Of a stretch of DNA of 64,000 nucleotides, positions 1-8,166 are shown one piece after another. Where the stretch lies: contig CAZGUH010000007.1 of assembly GCA_964529005.1 (NCBI GenBank), forward strand, positions 1 through 64,000, read 5' to 3'. Within the stretch, counting starts at the first letter, position 1, and the number at the start of each line of letters is the position of its first letter. A model generated the notes under the pieces. That model was not told where the DNA came from, did not search any database, and was given only the letters and a program-made list of their open reading frames with translations. The stretch is from CAZGUH01 sp964529005. GTDB taxonomy: Bacteria; Actinomycetota; Acidimicrobiia; Acidimicrobiales; Ilumatobacteraceae. The translations under genes and the position numbers were made by a program.

Positions 1-193
1 GCGCCAGCGACGAGCCGGACGCGCCGCCGAGGAGGCGGCGCAATCATCACGGAAGCGCCAGCGACGAGCCGGCCGAGGCAGTGATGAGGCTCAGGGGCGA
101 AGGCTCAGTCCTGCGCGCGGCAGCGATGAGCCCACACCCGGCGAGGGAAGCGCCAGCGACGAGCCGGACGCGCCGCCGAAGAGGCGGCGCAAT
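1..193. repeat. Three direct repeats, two carrying a perfect hairpin
   Basis: The core GCGCCAGCGACGAGCCGG occurs three times, in copies at 1-44, 51-72 and 146-193. The first and third copies continue into a perfect inverted repeat, GCGCCGCC / GGCGGCGC, with a 5-nt loop (stems 21-28/34-41 and 170-177/183-190), followed by CAAT. The middle copy stops after the core. The array sits directly downstream of the carboxylase gene that ends at 194 on the minus strand, so the nearest hairpin could end that transcript. No T-run follows. It may also be a REP-like repeat family. The array may extend left of the window. Confidence 0.6.
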
Positions 194-1753
194 TCAGAGC
201 GGCATGTTGCCGTGCTTGCGGCGGGGGAGCTCCTCGCGCTTGGTGCGCAGCATCTCCAACCCGGCCACGATCTTGATCCGCGTCTCGGCGGGGTCGATGA
301 CGTCGTCGACGTACCCACGCTCGGCGGCGGCGTAGGGGTTGGCGTACCGCTCGGTGTAGTCGGCCACCAGCTCGGCGCGGCGGGCGATCGGGTCTGCGGC
401 TTGCTGCAGCTCGCGGCGATACACGATCTCGACCGCGCCCTGCGGGCCCATCACGGCCAGCTCGGCAGTCGGCCACGCGTAGGCCAGATCGGCGCCGATC
501 GACTTCGAGTTCATCACCACGTACGCGCCGCCGTATGCCTTGCGGGTGATGATCTGGATGCGCGGCACCGTGGCTTCGCAGTAGGCGTACAGCAGCTTCG
601 CCCCGTGGCGGATGATGCCGCCGTACTCCTGGTCGACGCCCGGCAGGAAGCCCGGCACGTCGACGAACGTGACGAGGGGAATGTTGAACGCGTCGCACGT
701 GCGCACGAACCGGGCGGCCTTCTCACTCGACTCGATGTCGAGGACCCCGGCGAGCACCATCGGCTGGTTGCCGACGACCCCGATGACGTGTCCGTTCACG
801 CGGCTGAACCCGCACACGATGCTCTTGGCCCAATGCGGGAAGTACTCGAAGAACTCGCCGTCGTCGACGACCTCGCGGATGACCCGCTTCATGTCGTAGG
901 GCTGGTTCGGCGACTGCGGGAGGATCTCACGCAGGTCGGGGCACAGGCGCGCCGGGTCGTCGGTGACGTCGTGGACGGGCGCTTCTTCGAGGTTGTTCTG
1001 CGGCAGGAACGACATGAGATACCGCACGTCGTCGAGGCAGGCCTTCTCGTCGGCGGACACGAACGTGGCGACGCCGCTCTTCGAGGCGTGGCTCATCGCG
1101 CCACCGAGCTCTTCGAGGGTGACTTCTTCGCCGGTCACCGTCTTCACCACGTCGGGGCCGGTGATGAACATGTGGCTCGACTCGCGCACCATGAAGATGA
1201 AGTCGGTCATCGCCGGGCTGTACACCGCGCCGCCGGCGCATGGGCCGAGGATCACCGAGATCTGTGGCACGACACCGCTCGACAGCACGTTGCGATGGAA
1301 GATCCCGCCGTAGCTGGCGAGCGACACGACGCCTTCCTGGATGCGGGCGCCGGCGCCGTCGTTCAGCCCGATGACCGGCGCGCCGACCTTCAGCGCCAGG
1401 TCCATCAGCTTGTGGATCTTCTCGGCGAAGACCTCGCCGAGGGCGCCGCCGAAGACGGTGAAGTCCTGGCTGAACACGAACACCTTGCGGCCGTCGATCG
1501 TGCCCCACCCGGTGATGACTCCATCGGTGTAGGGGCGCTCTTCGAGCCCGGCGGCGTGCGCTCGGTGGCGGGCGAGGAGGTCGAGCTCTTGGAAGCTGCC
1601 GGGATCGAGCAGGTACTCGACGCGCTCGCGGGCCAGCATCTTGCCCTTCTCGTGCTGGCGTTCCACCGCACGGGGGCTGCCCGCGTGGTACGCCTGTTCG
1701 CGGCGCTGACGCAGGTCTTCGAGCTTGTCGTCCATCGGATTCCCAGAACTCAC
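194..1753 (-). CDS. pccB: Propionyl/acyl-CoA carboxylase beta subunit (carboxyltransferase)
   Basis: This is a 519-residue carboxyltransferase subunit of a biotin-dependent acyl-CoA carboxylase, which moves CO2 from carboxybiotin to an acyl-CoA, most likely propionyl-CoA to give methylmalonyl-CoA. It is full length for the family. The N-terminal half has the acyl-CoA-binding GAGARIQEG segment and the CAGGAVYSPA oxyanion-hole region. The C-terminal half has VDVPGFLPG and RKAYGGAYVVM, typical of PccB/AccD5. The GTG at 1753 is chosen because a TAGCGT hexamer lies 7 nt upstream; an ATG follows at 1735. No biotin carboxylase subunit is in view. A crotonyl-CoA carboxylase/reductase and a methylmalonyl-CoA epimerase 12 kb away fit the same pathway. 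Substrate specificity (propionyl versus acetyl) is inferred from similarity. Confidence 0.9.
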   Translation of the reverse strand: MSSGNPMDDKLEDLRQRREQAYHAGSPRAVERQHEKGKMLARERVEYLLDPGSFQELDLLARHRAHAAGLEERPYTDGVITGWGTIDGRKVFVFSQDFTVFGGALGEVFAEKIHKLMDLALKVGAPVIGLNDGAGARIQEGVVSLASYGGIFHRNVLSSGVVPQISVILGPCAGGAVYSPAMTDFIFMVRESSHMFITGPDVVKTVTGEEVTLEELGGAMSHASKSGVATFVSADEKACLDDVRYLMSFLPQNNLEEAPVHDVTDDPARLCPDLREILPQSPNQPYDMKRVIREVVDDGEFFEYFPHWAKSIVCGFSRVNGHVIGVVGNQPMVLAGVLDIESSEKAARFVRTCDAFNIPLVTFVDVPGFLPGVDQEYGGIIRHGAKLLYAYCEATVPRIQIITRKAYGGAYVVMNSKSIGADLAYAWPTAELAVMGPQGAVEIVYRRELQQAADPIARRAELVADYTERYANPYAAAERGYVDDVIDPAETRIKIVAGLEMLRTKREELPRRKHGNMPL

Positions 1754-1760
1754 GGCGTGG

Positions 1761-1766
1761 ACGCTA
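1761..1766 (-). promoter_or_regulatory. -10-like TAGCGT 7 nt before the pccB start
   Basis: On the minus strand TAGCGT is separated by 7 nt from the GTG at 1753. That spacing would place transcription start at or next to the start codon, as in a leaderless mRNA. No clear -35 is visible. The same arrangement recurs at several other genes in this window. Confidence 0.4.
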
Positions 1767-1866
1767 GTGCCCCCGCCGTGCGGCGTCCCATTGAGCGACC
1801 GGAAACCGACCGCAGCGACGCCGGGAGCGGTTTCGGGAGCAGCCAGCGCGGCCGTGCCACAGTGAG

Positions 1867-2958
1867 GTGGTGACTCTGCCTCTGTCGCCGCCTGTGTCCC
1901 CGATGCTCGCCAAGGCTGCGTCCGTGGTGCCGGAGGGCGACGGGTGGTGGTACGAACCGAAGTTCGACGGCTTCCGCTGCATCACCTTTCGCGACGGCGA
2001 GCAGATCGAGCTGACCAGCCGCAACGAGCGTCCGTTCACCCGCTACTTCCCCGAGTTGACCGGCCCGTTGCTCGAGCAGCTGCCGCAGCGGTGCGTGGTC
2101 GACGGCGAGATCGTGATCGCCGATCGCGACGGCGCCGGGCTGAACTTCGACGCGTTGCTCCAACGCATCCACCCGGCCGAGTCGCGCGTGCGTCGCCTGG
2201 CGGCCGAGACGCCTGCTTCGTTCGTCGCCTTCGACCTGCTGGCCGTCGACGACGAGGCGTTGCTCGAACGGCCGCTCGCCGAGCGCCTCGCTCGCCTCGA
2301 CGCGGTGATGTCGGCGGCTCGCCCGCCGCTCTACCGCAGCCCGGCGACGACCGACGTCGAGGTCGCCCGAGCGTGGTTCACCCGCTTCGAGGGCGCCGGC
2401 CTCGACGGGATCGTCGCCAAGCGCATCACGGATGCCTACACGCCCGACAAGCGCACGATGGTGAAGGTCAAGCACGAGCGCACTGCGGAGTGCGCGGTCG
2501 CCGGCTTCCGGATGCACAAGGACGGCGCGGGGGTGGGCTCACTGTTGCTCGGTCTCTACGACGACTCCGGTGTGCTGCATCACGTCGGGGTCGTCGCGTC
2601 GTTCTCCGTGGCGTTCCGCGCGCAGTTGCTGAGCGAGTTGGCGCCGTTGCGCGAGCACGCGCTCGAAGGTCATCCATGGCGCCAATGGGCAGAGCTGGCG
2701 GCGGTCGAGCACGGCACGCGCATGCCCGGCGCTCAGAGCCGGTGGAACGCGGGCAAGGACCTGTCGTGGTTGCCGCTGCGCGTCGAGCGGGTGGTCGAGG
2801 TGACGTTCGGACAGCTCCAGAACGGCCGCTTCCGCCACGGCGTGCGGTTTGTCCGCTGGCGACCCGATCGCGACCCGGAGAGCTGCACCTACGACCAACT
2901 CGACGTCGCCGAGCCGATGAGCTTCGACGAGCTCATGACCCAGACCGGCTCGGCCTGA
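1867..2958 (+). CDS. ligC: ATP-dependent DNA ligase, LigC type
   Basis: This 363-residue ATP-dependent DNA ligase seals nicks through a covalent lysine-AMP intermediate. Motif I is KFDGFR at residues 32-37, with K32 as the adenylated lysine. Further ligase motifs are DGEIVI (III), AFDLL (IIIa), DGIVAKR (IV) and MVKVKH (V), followed by the OB-fold domain. The length and lack of extra domains match mycobacterial LigC rather than three-domain LigD. In Mycobacterium tuberculosis ligC lies beside a LigD-polymerase-like gene. Here that partner is at 4779-5807, separated by a CopC-CopD gene. Two adjacent GTG codons, 1867 and 1870, could start it. The gene converges on the CopC-CopD gene across 31 bp. 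A role in backup end joining or repair is inferred; Ku is not in the window. Confidence 0.88.
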   Translation: MVTLPLSPPVSPMLAKAASVVPEGDGWWYEPKFDGFRCITFRDGEQIELTSRNERPFTRYFPELTGPLLEQLPQRCVVDGEIVIADRDGAGLNFDALLQRIHPAESRVRRLAAETPASFVAFDLLAVDDEALLERPLAERLARLDAVMSAARPPLYRSPATTDVEVARAWFTRFEGAGLDGIVAKRITDAYTPDKRTMVKVKHERTAECAVAGFRMHKDGAGVGSLLLGLYDDSGVLHHVGVVASFSVAFRAQLLSELAPLREHALEGHPWRQWAELAAVEHGTRMPGAQSRWNAGKDLSWLPLRVERVVEVTFGQLQNGRFRHGVRFVRWRPDRDPESCTYDQLDVAEPMSFDELMTQTGSA

Positions 2959-2989
2959 CACGACGACCCACGCAGAAGGGCCCAGGTTC

Positions 2990-4735
2990 TCAGGGCGTGG
3001 AGCCTGAGGTCGCCGGCTCGCCGACGGTGAAGGTCCGCTCGGCGCTCGTCGGGCCGGCCGCTGTGGTGGCCTCGATGCGCAGCGTCCAGTCTCCCGCTGC
3101 TTCGAGCGGCAGACCTTCCGACTCGGGCAGCACGGCGATCCCGTCGCCGGTGAGGCCCACGGTGAGGAACACCGTGGCCGCGTTGGCGCCGGCGGGCGGC
3201 TGGAACGTGAGGCGCAGGCCTGACAGCTGGTCGTCCGGTTCCTCGACCTCGACCAGAACCCCGTTGGCGCCGACCACGCCGGGGCTGATGCCGACGTTGA
3301 CGTCGAGCCCGAACGCCGAGTCGACCACGGACTCGACGATCTCGTAATCGCCGAGGTCGGCGCCACCGGCGTCGACGTTGTCGGGCCGCAGCGACAGCAT
3401 CCACGCGGTGAGGGCGAGCACCGCGACGCCGAGGAGCGCTTCGACACCGAGCACGCGGCGAAGGCGCTCTGCGAGCGGAGAGCTCATCGTCTCGGTGCGC
3501 GCGACACGGCTGCGGATGAACTCGCGCGTCGCGAGACCGATGAACACCATCGCGCCGACGACGATGGCCTTCAGCAACAGCACGCGCCCGTGGCCGGAGC
3601 TGAACAGCGCGCCGCCGTCGAGGCGGTAGGTCTGGATCGCGCCGGACGCGACGGTGAGGATCAGCGCCGGGATCGACAGCCGTTCGAAGCCGCGCACGGC
3701 CTGGACCAAATCGTGCTCGCCCGGGCCGGCGAGAACGACGCGGCTCGACAGCACCAGCCCGCCGAGCCACACCGCCATCGCCAGCGCGTGCACGATGCCC
3801 GCAGCGATCCCGATGAGGACGATGTCACCGCCGGTGCGGCTGAAACCCATCGTCGCCACCGCCAGCCCGGGGATCGCGAGCGCCGGCAGCTGCGTGGCCG
3901 GGTCGATGACGCGCTCGGGCCGGATCACCACCCACCCGCACGCCGCGGCCAGAACGAGTCGCGCGACGAGCGCTTTGCCAGGCGTCGAATCGGCGAAGTC
4001 GAGCCACTCCGACGGGCTGAGCGCGCTGCCGACCGACGCCCCGGTGGCCTGTGCGGTCGCCAGGACGACGGCGGCGAGCGTGCCGACGACGGCGACGACC
4101 CACGCCGATCGCATGAAGCGAACCGTGAGGATGTATTCGACACCCTCGGGCCATGCGACGACGATGAGCACGAATCCGCCGAAGAGCGTCGCCAGACCGA
4201 GCGTCGACACCAGGCGCGCCAAGCCGAGCGGTCCGCCGACGCGCGGCGGGTCGGTGGGCGACGCCGCGGCAGCGGCATCCGTCGCCGGAGTCGTGCCGGT
4301 CGTGGGCGTCGTGGTCGGCGAGGTGGGTGGTGCGGCGGTGTCGGCCTGGACGGAGAACGAGAACGAGCTCGTCTCGGGCCGGCCGTCGCTGTCGAGCACG
4401 CGCCATGCGATCGTGCACTCGCCGCGCGGCAGCGGCGTCGGCACGGCGACGGTCAACGTGGTGTTGTTCGGCCCGACCTGGGGCGCTCCGAGCACCGCTT
4501 GCGTCCCGTTGCACACCGCCTCGACCGCGCTGGCGCCGGTCACCGGCTGGCTGAACACCAGCTGCAACGACGTCGGTGACGCGGCGATGACCTCGCCGTC
4601 AGCAGGGCTGGAGGAGACCAGCTCGTTGTCGGCGTGCGCGGTGGGCGCGCCGAACGCGACCGCGCACGCGGCAGCGGCGAGCAGCGCCAGGGCCCACAGG
4701 CGGCGCGGGGAGGGGAGGGGGACCAGTGGTCGCAT
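2990..4735 (-). CDS. CopC-CopD fusion membrane protein
   Basis: This 581-residue membrane protein has a signal peptide (residues 1-35), a CopC-like beta-sandwich domain (about 36-130), a Thr/Pro/Ala-rich linker, about eight hydrophobic segments of the CopD family (about 170-460), and a C-terminal extracytoplasmic beta domain. CopC-CopD proteins bind periplasmic or surface copper and move it across the membrane. The CopC domain looks altered. The usual DGHP ligand motif reads DGRP (R119), and the N-terminal HAxLVSS motif carries two extra residues (HADNELVSS). The stop of the upstream polymerase gene is 43 bp away on the same strand, so the two may share a transcript. A TAGCTT hexamer lies 12 nt before the ATG. 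Copper transport itself is therefore uncertain. Confidence 0.8.
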   Translation of the reverse strand: MRPLVPLPSPRRLWALALLAAAACAVAFGAPTAHADNELVSSSPADGEVIAASPTSLQLVFSQPVTGASAVEAVCNGTQAVLGAPQVGPNNTTLTVAVPTPLPRGECTIAWRVLDSDGRPETSSFSFSVQADTAAPPTSPTTTPTTGTTPATDAAAAASPTDPPRVGGPLGLARLVSTLGLATLFGGFVLIVVAWPEGVEYILTVRFMRSAWVVAVVGTLAAVVLATAQATGASVGSALSPSEWLDFADSTPGKALVARLVLAAACGWVVIRPERVIDPATQLPALAIPGLAVATMGFSRTGGDIVLIGIAAGIVHALAMAVWLGGLVLSSRVVLAGPGEHDLVQAVRGFERLSIPALILTVASGAIQTYRLDGGALFSSGHGRVLLLKAIVVGAMVFIGLATREFIRSRVARTETMSSPLAERLRRVLGVEALLGVAVLALTAWMLSLRPDNVDAGGADLGDYEIVESVVDSAFGLDVNVGISPGVVGANGVLVEVEEPDDQLSGLRLTFQPPAGANAATVFLTVGLTGDGIAVLPESEGLPLEAAGDWTLRIEATTAAGPTSAERTFTVGEPATSGSTP

Positions 4736-4778
4736 CAGTGTGCGGCCAAGCTAGTTCCGCCATGTCACCGCAGATCGA

Positions 4779-5807
4779 TCATGGCGCGTCCCCGCCACCG
4801 GGCGGCCGTCGCGCCCGCGACGGCGCGACGCGGCGTCCCTCGCCGGCTTGCTTGGCGAAATGCGGCGGCCAGGGGGCGTCGCCGAGCCCGTTGCGCTCGT
4901 CGCGAGCGGCCAACTCGAGCAGGTTCTCGAGCTCTCCGGCGCTGTCGTCGATGGCTGCGTGGGGATCGCCGATCGCCGCGACGCGCGACGGCACCGTCGC
5001 GATCGTGAAGTCGTCGAGTTCGCAGTCGGGAACCTCGTCCCACGTCAGCGGCGCGCTCACGCGGCCGAGGGCGTTGGCGCGCACGCTGTACGCGCTGGCG
5101 ACCGTTCGGTCGCGGGCGTTCTGGTTGTAGTCCATGAACACGCGGTCGCCGCGCTCTTCCTTCCACCACTTCGCGGTCGCGTGATCGGGCATGCGGCGTT
5201 CGACCTCGCGTGCCAGCGCGACCGCTGCGCGCCGCACTGCGATGAAGTCGTGGCGCGGCACGATGCGCACGTTGACGTGGATGCCGCGCGATCCGCTGGT
5301 CTTCGGCCATCCGATCAACCCATTGTCCGCGAGCACCTCGCGCACGCACAGGGCGACGCGGCGAACGTCGTCCCACGACGCGCCGGGCTGAGGGTCGAGA
5401 TCGACGCGCAGCTCGTCGGGATGATCGACGTCGCTGCGGCGCACCGGCCACGGGTTGAGGTCGAGACACCCGAGGTTCACCGCCCACACGATGTGCGCGA
5501 CGTCGGTGGGGCACAGCTCGACGGCGGTGTTGCCCGAGGGGAACGTCACGGTCACCGTCTGGAGCCAGTCGGGGGCGTTCGCCGGCACACGCTTCTGGAA
5601 GAAGAAGTCGCCGTTCGCGCCGTTCGGGTAGCGCTTCAGCACCGTCGGCCGCTCGCGCACACCGCGCAGCGCGCCCTCGCCGACGGCGATGTAGTACTGC
5701 GCGAGGTCGAGCTTGGTCTCGCCGCGGGCGGGGAAGAACATCTTCTCGGGGTTGCTCAGGCGCACGGCGCGGCCGTCGACGTCGATCTCGACAGCGGGAG
5801 AAGCCAT
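4779..5807 (-). CDS. LigD-type DNA polymerase domain protein (PolD-like)
   Basis: This 342-residue stand-alone primase-polymerase of the LigD polymerase family fills in ends during non-homologous end joining. Catalytic acidic residues are visible in VDLDPQPG (D136, D138) and FMDYNQN (D226), and TSGSRGIHV supplies the conserved histidine H177. The start MASPAVEID at 5807 follows family alignment. The open frame continues further upstream, but that part overlaps the next gene out of frame. Ligase and nuclease domains of full LigD are absent; the ligase is supplied separately at 1867-2958. The C-terminal 40 residues are basic and low complexity. It lies 35 bp downstream of a lipoprotein gene and 43 bp upstream of the CopC-CopD gene on the same strand. 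Confidence 0.88.
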   Translation of the reverse strand: MASPAVEIDVDGRAVRLSNPEKMFFPARGETKLDLAQYYIAVGEGALRGVRERPTVLKRYPNGANGDFFFQKRVPANAPDWLQTVTVTFPSGNTAVELCPTDVAHIVWAVNLGCLDLNPWPVRRSDVDHPDELRVDLDPQPGASWDDVRRVALCVREVLADNGLIGWPKTSGSRGIHVNVRIVPRHDFIAVRRAAVALAREVERRMPDHATAKWWKEERGDRVFMDYNQNARDRTVASAYSVRANALGRVSAPLTWDEVPDCELDDFTIATVPSRVAAIGDPHAAIDDSAGELENLLELAARDERNGLGDAPWPPHFAKQAGEGRRVAPSRARRPPGGGDAP

Positions 5808-5842
5808 CGCGACAGGTTCGCGCAGGCGACGCGACGCTCGCG

Positions 5843-6862
5843 CTACCCCGAGAGGTTCGCGTCGAGCAGGCCGTCCACGAACGGATCGACGTCCGCCGCG
5901 GTGTCGGTGTAGAAGGTCAGCCCGACCTGGCCGTCGACGGCGGTGAACGCCACCGTGCCGTCCTCGAACGTGTACAACGTGCCGGGGACGCCATCGGCGG
6001 TCGTGTACGCCTCCTCGCTGTCGAAGCCGCTGCCGTACGCAAGTGCGAACCACTGCTCGGCGACGTCGGTGCCGGCGAGATCCGGGACGGTGTCGTTCGC
6101 CAGCATCATGAACAGCGTCCCGACGAACGTCCCGTCGGACGCCAGCACGGTGGCGCCGCCGTAGCTCTCCAGGCCGGCTTCGAGCGCCGGTGAGTTCTCG
6201 CGGAAGCTGGCGATGATGTCGCCCACTCCGTCGGTGAAGGCTTCGAGCTGATAGCCCTCGGGCGCTGTGAACACCGTGGCGAGGTCGAGTTCTCGGACCG
6301 CGCTGTCGGTCGTCGAGCCGTCTGTCGTCGTGGAGCCGGCAACGGTGGTCGTCGTCGACGGGGTCGTCGTCGGTGGCGCCGTGGTCGTGGTGTCCGGGAC
6401 GGCGGCGTCGCTGCGAGCGCACGCCGACGCGTCGAGCCGCAACGCCAGCGGCTCCATCTCGGCGTTCAGCGAGCGCAGCTCGGCGGAGATGTCGGCGATC
6501 GCGTCCTCGTCGCCGTCGCGCCCGGCCGCAGCCAGTTCCTCAGAGGCAGCGGCCTGCTCGTCGAGGTTCTCGATCAGCTCGTCGAGCTCGTCGCGCAGCC
6601 GAGCCGGCGGCGCCAGCGCGCGCAGGCCGTCGGCGAACGTGGTGATGATCACAGCGGCGTCGCTTCCGAAGTCGTCCCACTCGCCGATCGTGCGCGGTGT
6701 GTCGAGATCGTCGATGTCGTCGAGGGCTTCCTCGCAGAGCTCTTCGATCGCGTCGGTGAGAGCTCTGCTGCTGAGCGCGGCGCCGCCCTCGCCGCCACCG
6801 CCCCCGCAGGCGGTGACGCCTGCGAGAACGGAGACTGTGGCGAGGGCGGCGCGTGCTCTCAT
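5843..6862 (-). CDS. Acidic lipoprotein with Thr-rich linker (paralogue A)
   Basis: This 339-residue predicted lipoprotein has an N-terminal signal ending in a lipobox-like VTAC (Cys19) followed by a Gly run. Residues about 30-150 form a strongly acidic, probably helical domain with a conserved Cys at each end. A Thr/Pro linker follows, then a C-terminal alpha/beta domain of about 150 residues. I recognise no enzyme motif. It is clearly paralogous to the next upstream gene (6873-7967): the layout, cysteines, linker and C-terminal phrasing such as APPPGY versus APEGY match. Only 10 bp separate the two genes, so they are probably co-transcribed. The start is set by the signal peptide. A surface or binding role is a guess from topology. 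Confidence 0.75.
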   Translation of the reverse strand: MRARAALATVSVLAGVTACGGGGGEGGAALSSRALTDAIEELCEEALDDIDDLDTPRTIGEWDDFGSDAAVIITTFADGLRALAPPARLRDELDELIENLDEQAAASEELAAAGRDGDEDAIADISAELRSLNAEMEPLALRLDASACARSDAAVPDTTTTAPPTTTPSTTTTVAGSTTTDGSTTDSAVRELDLATVFTAPEGYQLEAFTDGVGDIIASFRENSPALEAGLESYGGATVLASDGTFVGTLFMMLANDTVPDLAGTDVAEQWFALAYGSGFDSEEAYTTADGVPGTLYTFEDGTVAFTAVDGQVGLTFYTDTAADVDPFVDGLLDANLSG

Positions 6863-6872
6863 CGTCGTGACG

Positions 6873-7967
6873 TCAGGCGTTGGCGGCGAAGAGGCCGTCG
6901 ATGATGCCGTCGACGTCGAGGCTCGACGTCCCGTACAGGCCGATTCCGAACGGTCCGGCGATCGTGCCGAAGGCGACGTTGCCGTTGCCGAAATCGCTGA
7001 GGTAGCCGACCGTGCCAGCGGCGGTGACGTAGTCGCTGAAGCTGACCTCACCTTCGCCGACCCAGTTCAGCCACGCGAGGCCGGCGTCCTCGTCGGCGCC
7101 CAGCTGGTATCCATCGGAGGTGAACAGGATCCACAGCTCGCCCGCCACGTTCCCCGAACCGTCGATCACGTTGACGACGCCCAGCGCCGAGCTCACGGGG
7201 CCGAGCGCCGGGTCGTTGGCGATGCTGTCGACGTACTCGACGAACTGGCTCGAGGCCTCGAACGTGTAGCCGGGCGGCGGCGCGAAGAACCCGACGATGT
7301 CGAGTTCGGTGACGCTCCCCGTGGGGCCGCTCGTCACCGACGGCATGGTCATCGGCGGCTCGGTGTTGACCGGCATGGTCACGACGGGTTCCGTCACCGG
7401 AGGCGCCGTGGTGCCGGTCGTGGCCGGCACCGTGGTCGGCGGCACGGTGCCGTCGGTGGTCTCGGGGACGCTCGGGTCGGTCGTGGGCGCGTCGGTCGTC
7501 GAGGGCTCCTCCGTGCCGACGCTGCAGTCGTCGGCGTCGAGGTCGGCGCCCACGTCGGCGAAGTCGGCGTTGGAGGAGAACAGATCTGCGAACGCGTCGT
7601 CGACGGCGTCCTGGTCCTCGTCCGCCGCCGCCTCGGCGAGGTCTTGCGCTGCAGCGAGCTGGTCCTCGGCCGCGGCGATGAGATCGTCGTAGTCGTCCTC
7701 GAGATCGCTCGGTGGCGCGATCTCCTCGAGGCTCGCGATGCCGTCTTCGAGGATCTCGATGGCCTCCTCGGCGAAGTCCTCGACCTCGCGGAAGTCCTGG
7801 CGGTCGGGGATGTCGATGTCCTCGAGGTCGTCCCGGACGTCGGAGCAGAGGTCGTTCAGCTCGTCGATGAAGTCGTCCTCCGACAACGACGATGCGCCGC
7901 CGCCACAGGCGACGAGTGCGGTTCCGAGCGCGAACAGCGCTCCCATGGCCATGTGCTTGCGACCCAT
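6873..7967 (-). CDS. Acidic lipoprotein with Thr/Pro-rich linker (paralogue B)
   Basis: This 364-residue predicted lipoprotein starts MGRKHMAMG and has a hydrophobic signal ending in LVAC followed by GGG. The mature N-terminal domain is extremely acidic with heptad-like spacing, suggesting a helical bundle, and contains two cysteines. A Thr/Pro/Val linker of about 70 residues leads to a C-terminal globular domain ending in a DGIIDGLF segment like that of its neighbour (DPFVDGLLD). It appears to be the first gene of a minus-strand group that continues into paralogue A, the polymerase and CopC-CopD. A 199-bp divergent region separates it from dnaX. I cannot assign a function. Confidence 0.75.
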   Translation of the reverse strand: MGRKHMAMGALFALGTALVACGGGASSLSEDDFIDELNDLCSDVRDDLEDIDIPDRQDFREVEDFAEEAIEILEDGIASLEEIAPPSDLEDDYDDLIAAAEDQLAAAQDLAEAAADEDQDAVDDAFADLFSSNADFADVGADLDADDCSVGTEEPSTTDAPTTDPSVPETTDGTVPPTTVPATTGTTAPPVTEPVVTMPVNTEPPMTMPSVTSGPTGSVTELDIVGFFAPPPGYTFEASSQFVEYVDSIANDPALGPVSSALGVVNVIDGSGNVAGELWILFTSDGYQLGADEDAGLAWLNWVGEGEVSFSDYVTAAGTVGYLSDFGNGNVAFGTIAGPFGIGLYGTSSLDVDGIIDGLFAANA

Positions 7968-8064
7968 TTTCGGTCGTTTCTCCCTCTCCGAACGACCAGG
8001 GGGCGGTGCAGTTCGGCTCGTAACTCGTGGATCGTAGGTGTTCGACGTGCGATCCTCCGGAATG

Positions 8065-8087
8065 GTTCGGCGCCCGGGGGGCCGAAC
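8065..8087. promoter_or_regulatory. Small inverted repeat in the dnaX/lipoprotein divergent region
   Basis: GTTCGGC (8065-8071) and GCCGAAC (8081-8087) form a 7-bp inverted repeat around a G/C-rich 9-nt loop. It lies between the divergent starts at 7967 and 8167. It could be a protein-binding site or a stem in either leader. No known motif is matched. Confidence 0.25.
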
Positions 8088-8152
8088 TGGACCGAAATCA
8101 CCCGCTTTCGCGCGGCCATGGTCCGCTCTCCGCCGGTGCGGCGCCCCATCGG

Positions 8153-8158
8153 TAGGCT
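8153..8158 (+). promoter_or_regulatory. -10-like TAGGCT 8 nt before dnaX
   Basis: TAGGCT ends 8 nt before the ATG at 8167, and there is no purine-rich ribosome binding site in between. This fits a leaderless transcript. No -35 hexamer is recognisable. Confidence 0.4.
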
Positions 8159-8166
8159 CGCTCACG

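Noticed and set aside
212..1873. Long plus-strand open frame opposite pccB
   Set aside because: The product is Arg/His/Val-rich without family motifs, while the opposite strand encodes a clear carboxylase. It is a high-GC shadow frame. The same holds for long frames opposite dnaX (8398-9897), pilB (26779-28782), the ABC exporters (39152-40855, 49021-50610), the double glycosyltransferase (41699-43135) and sbcC (51854-54061).
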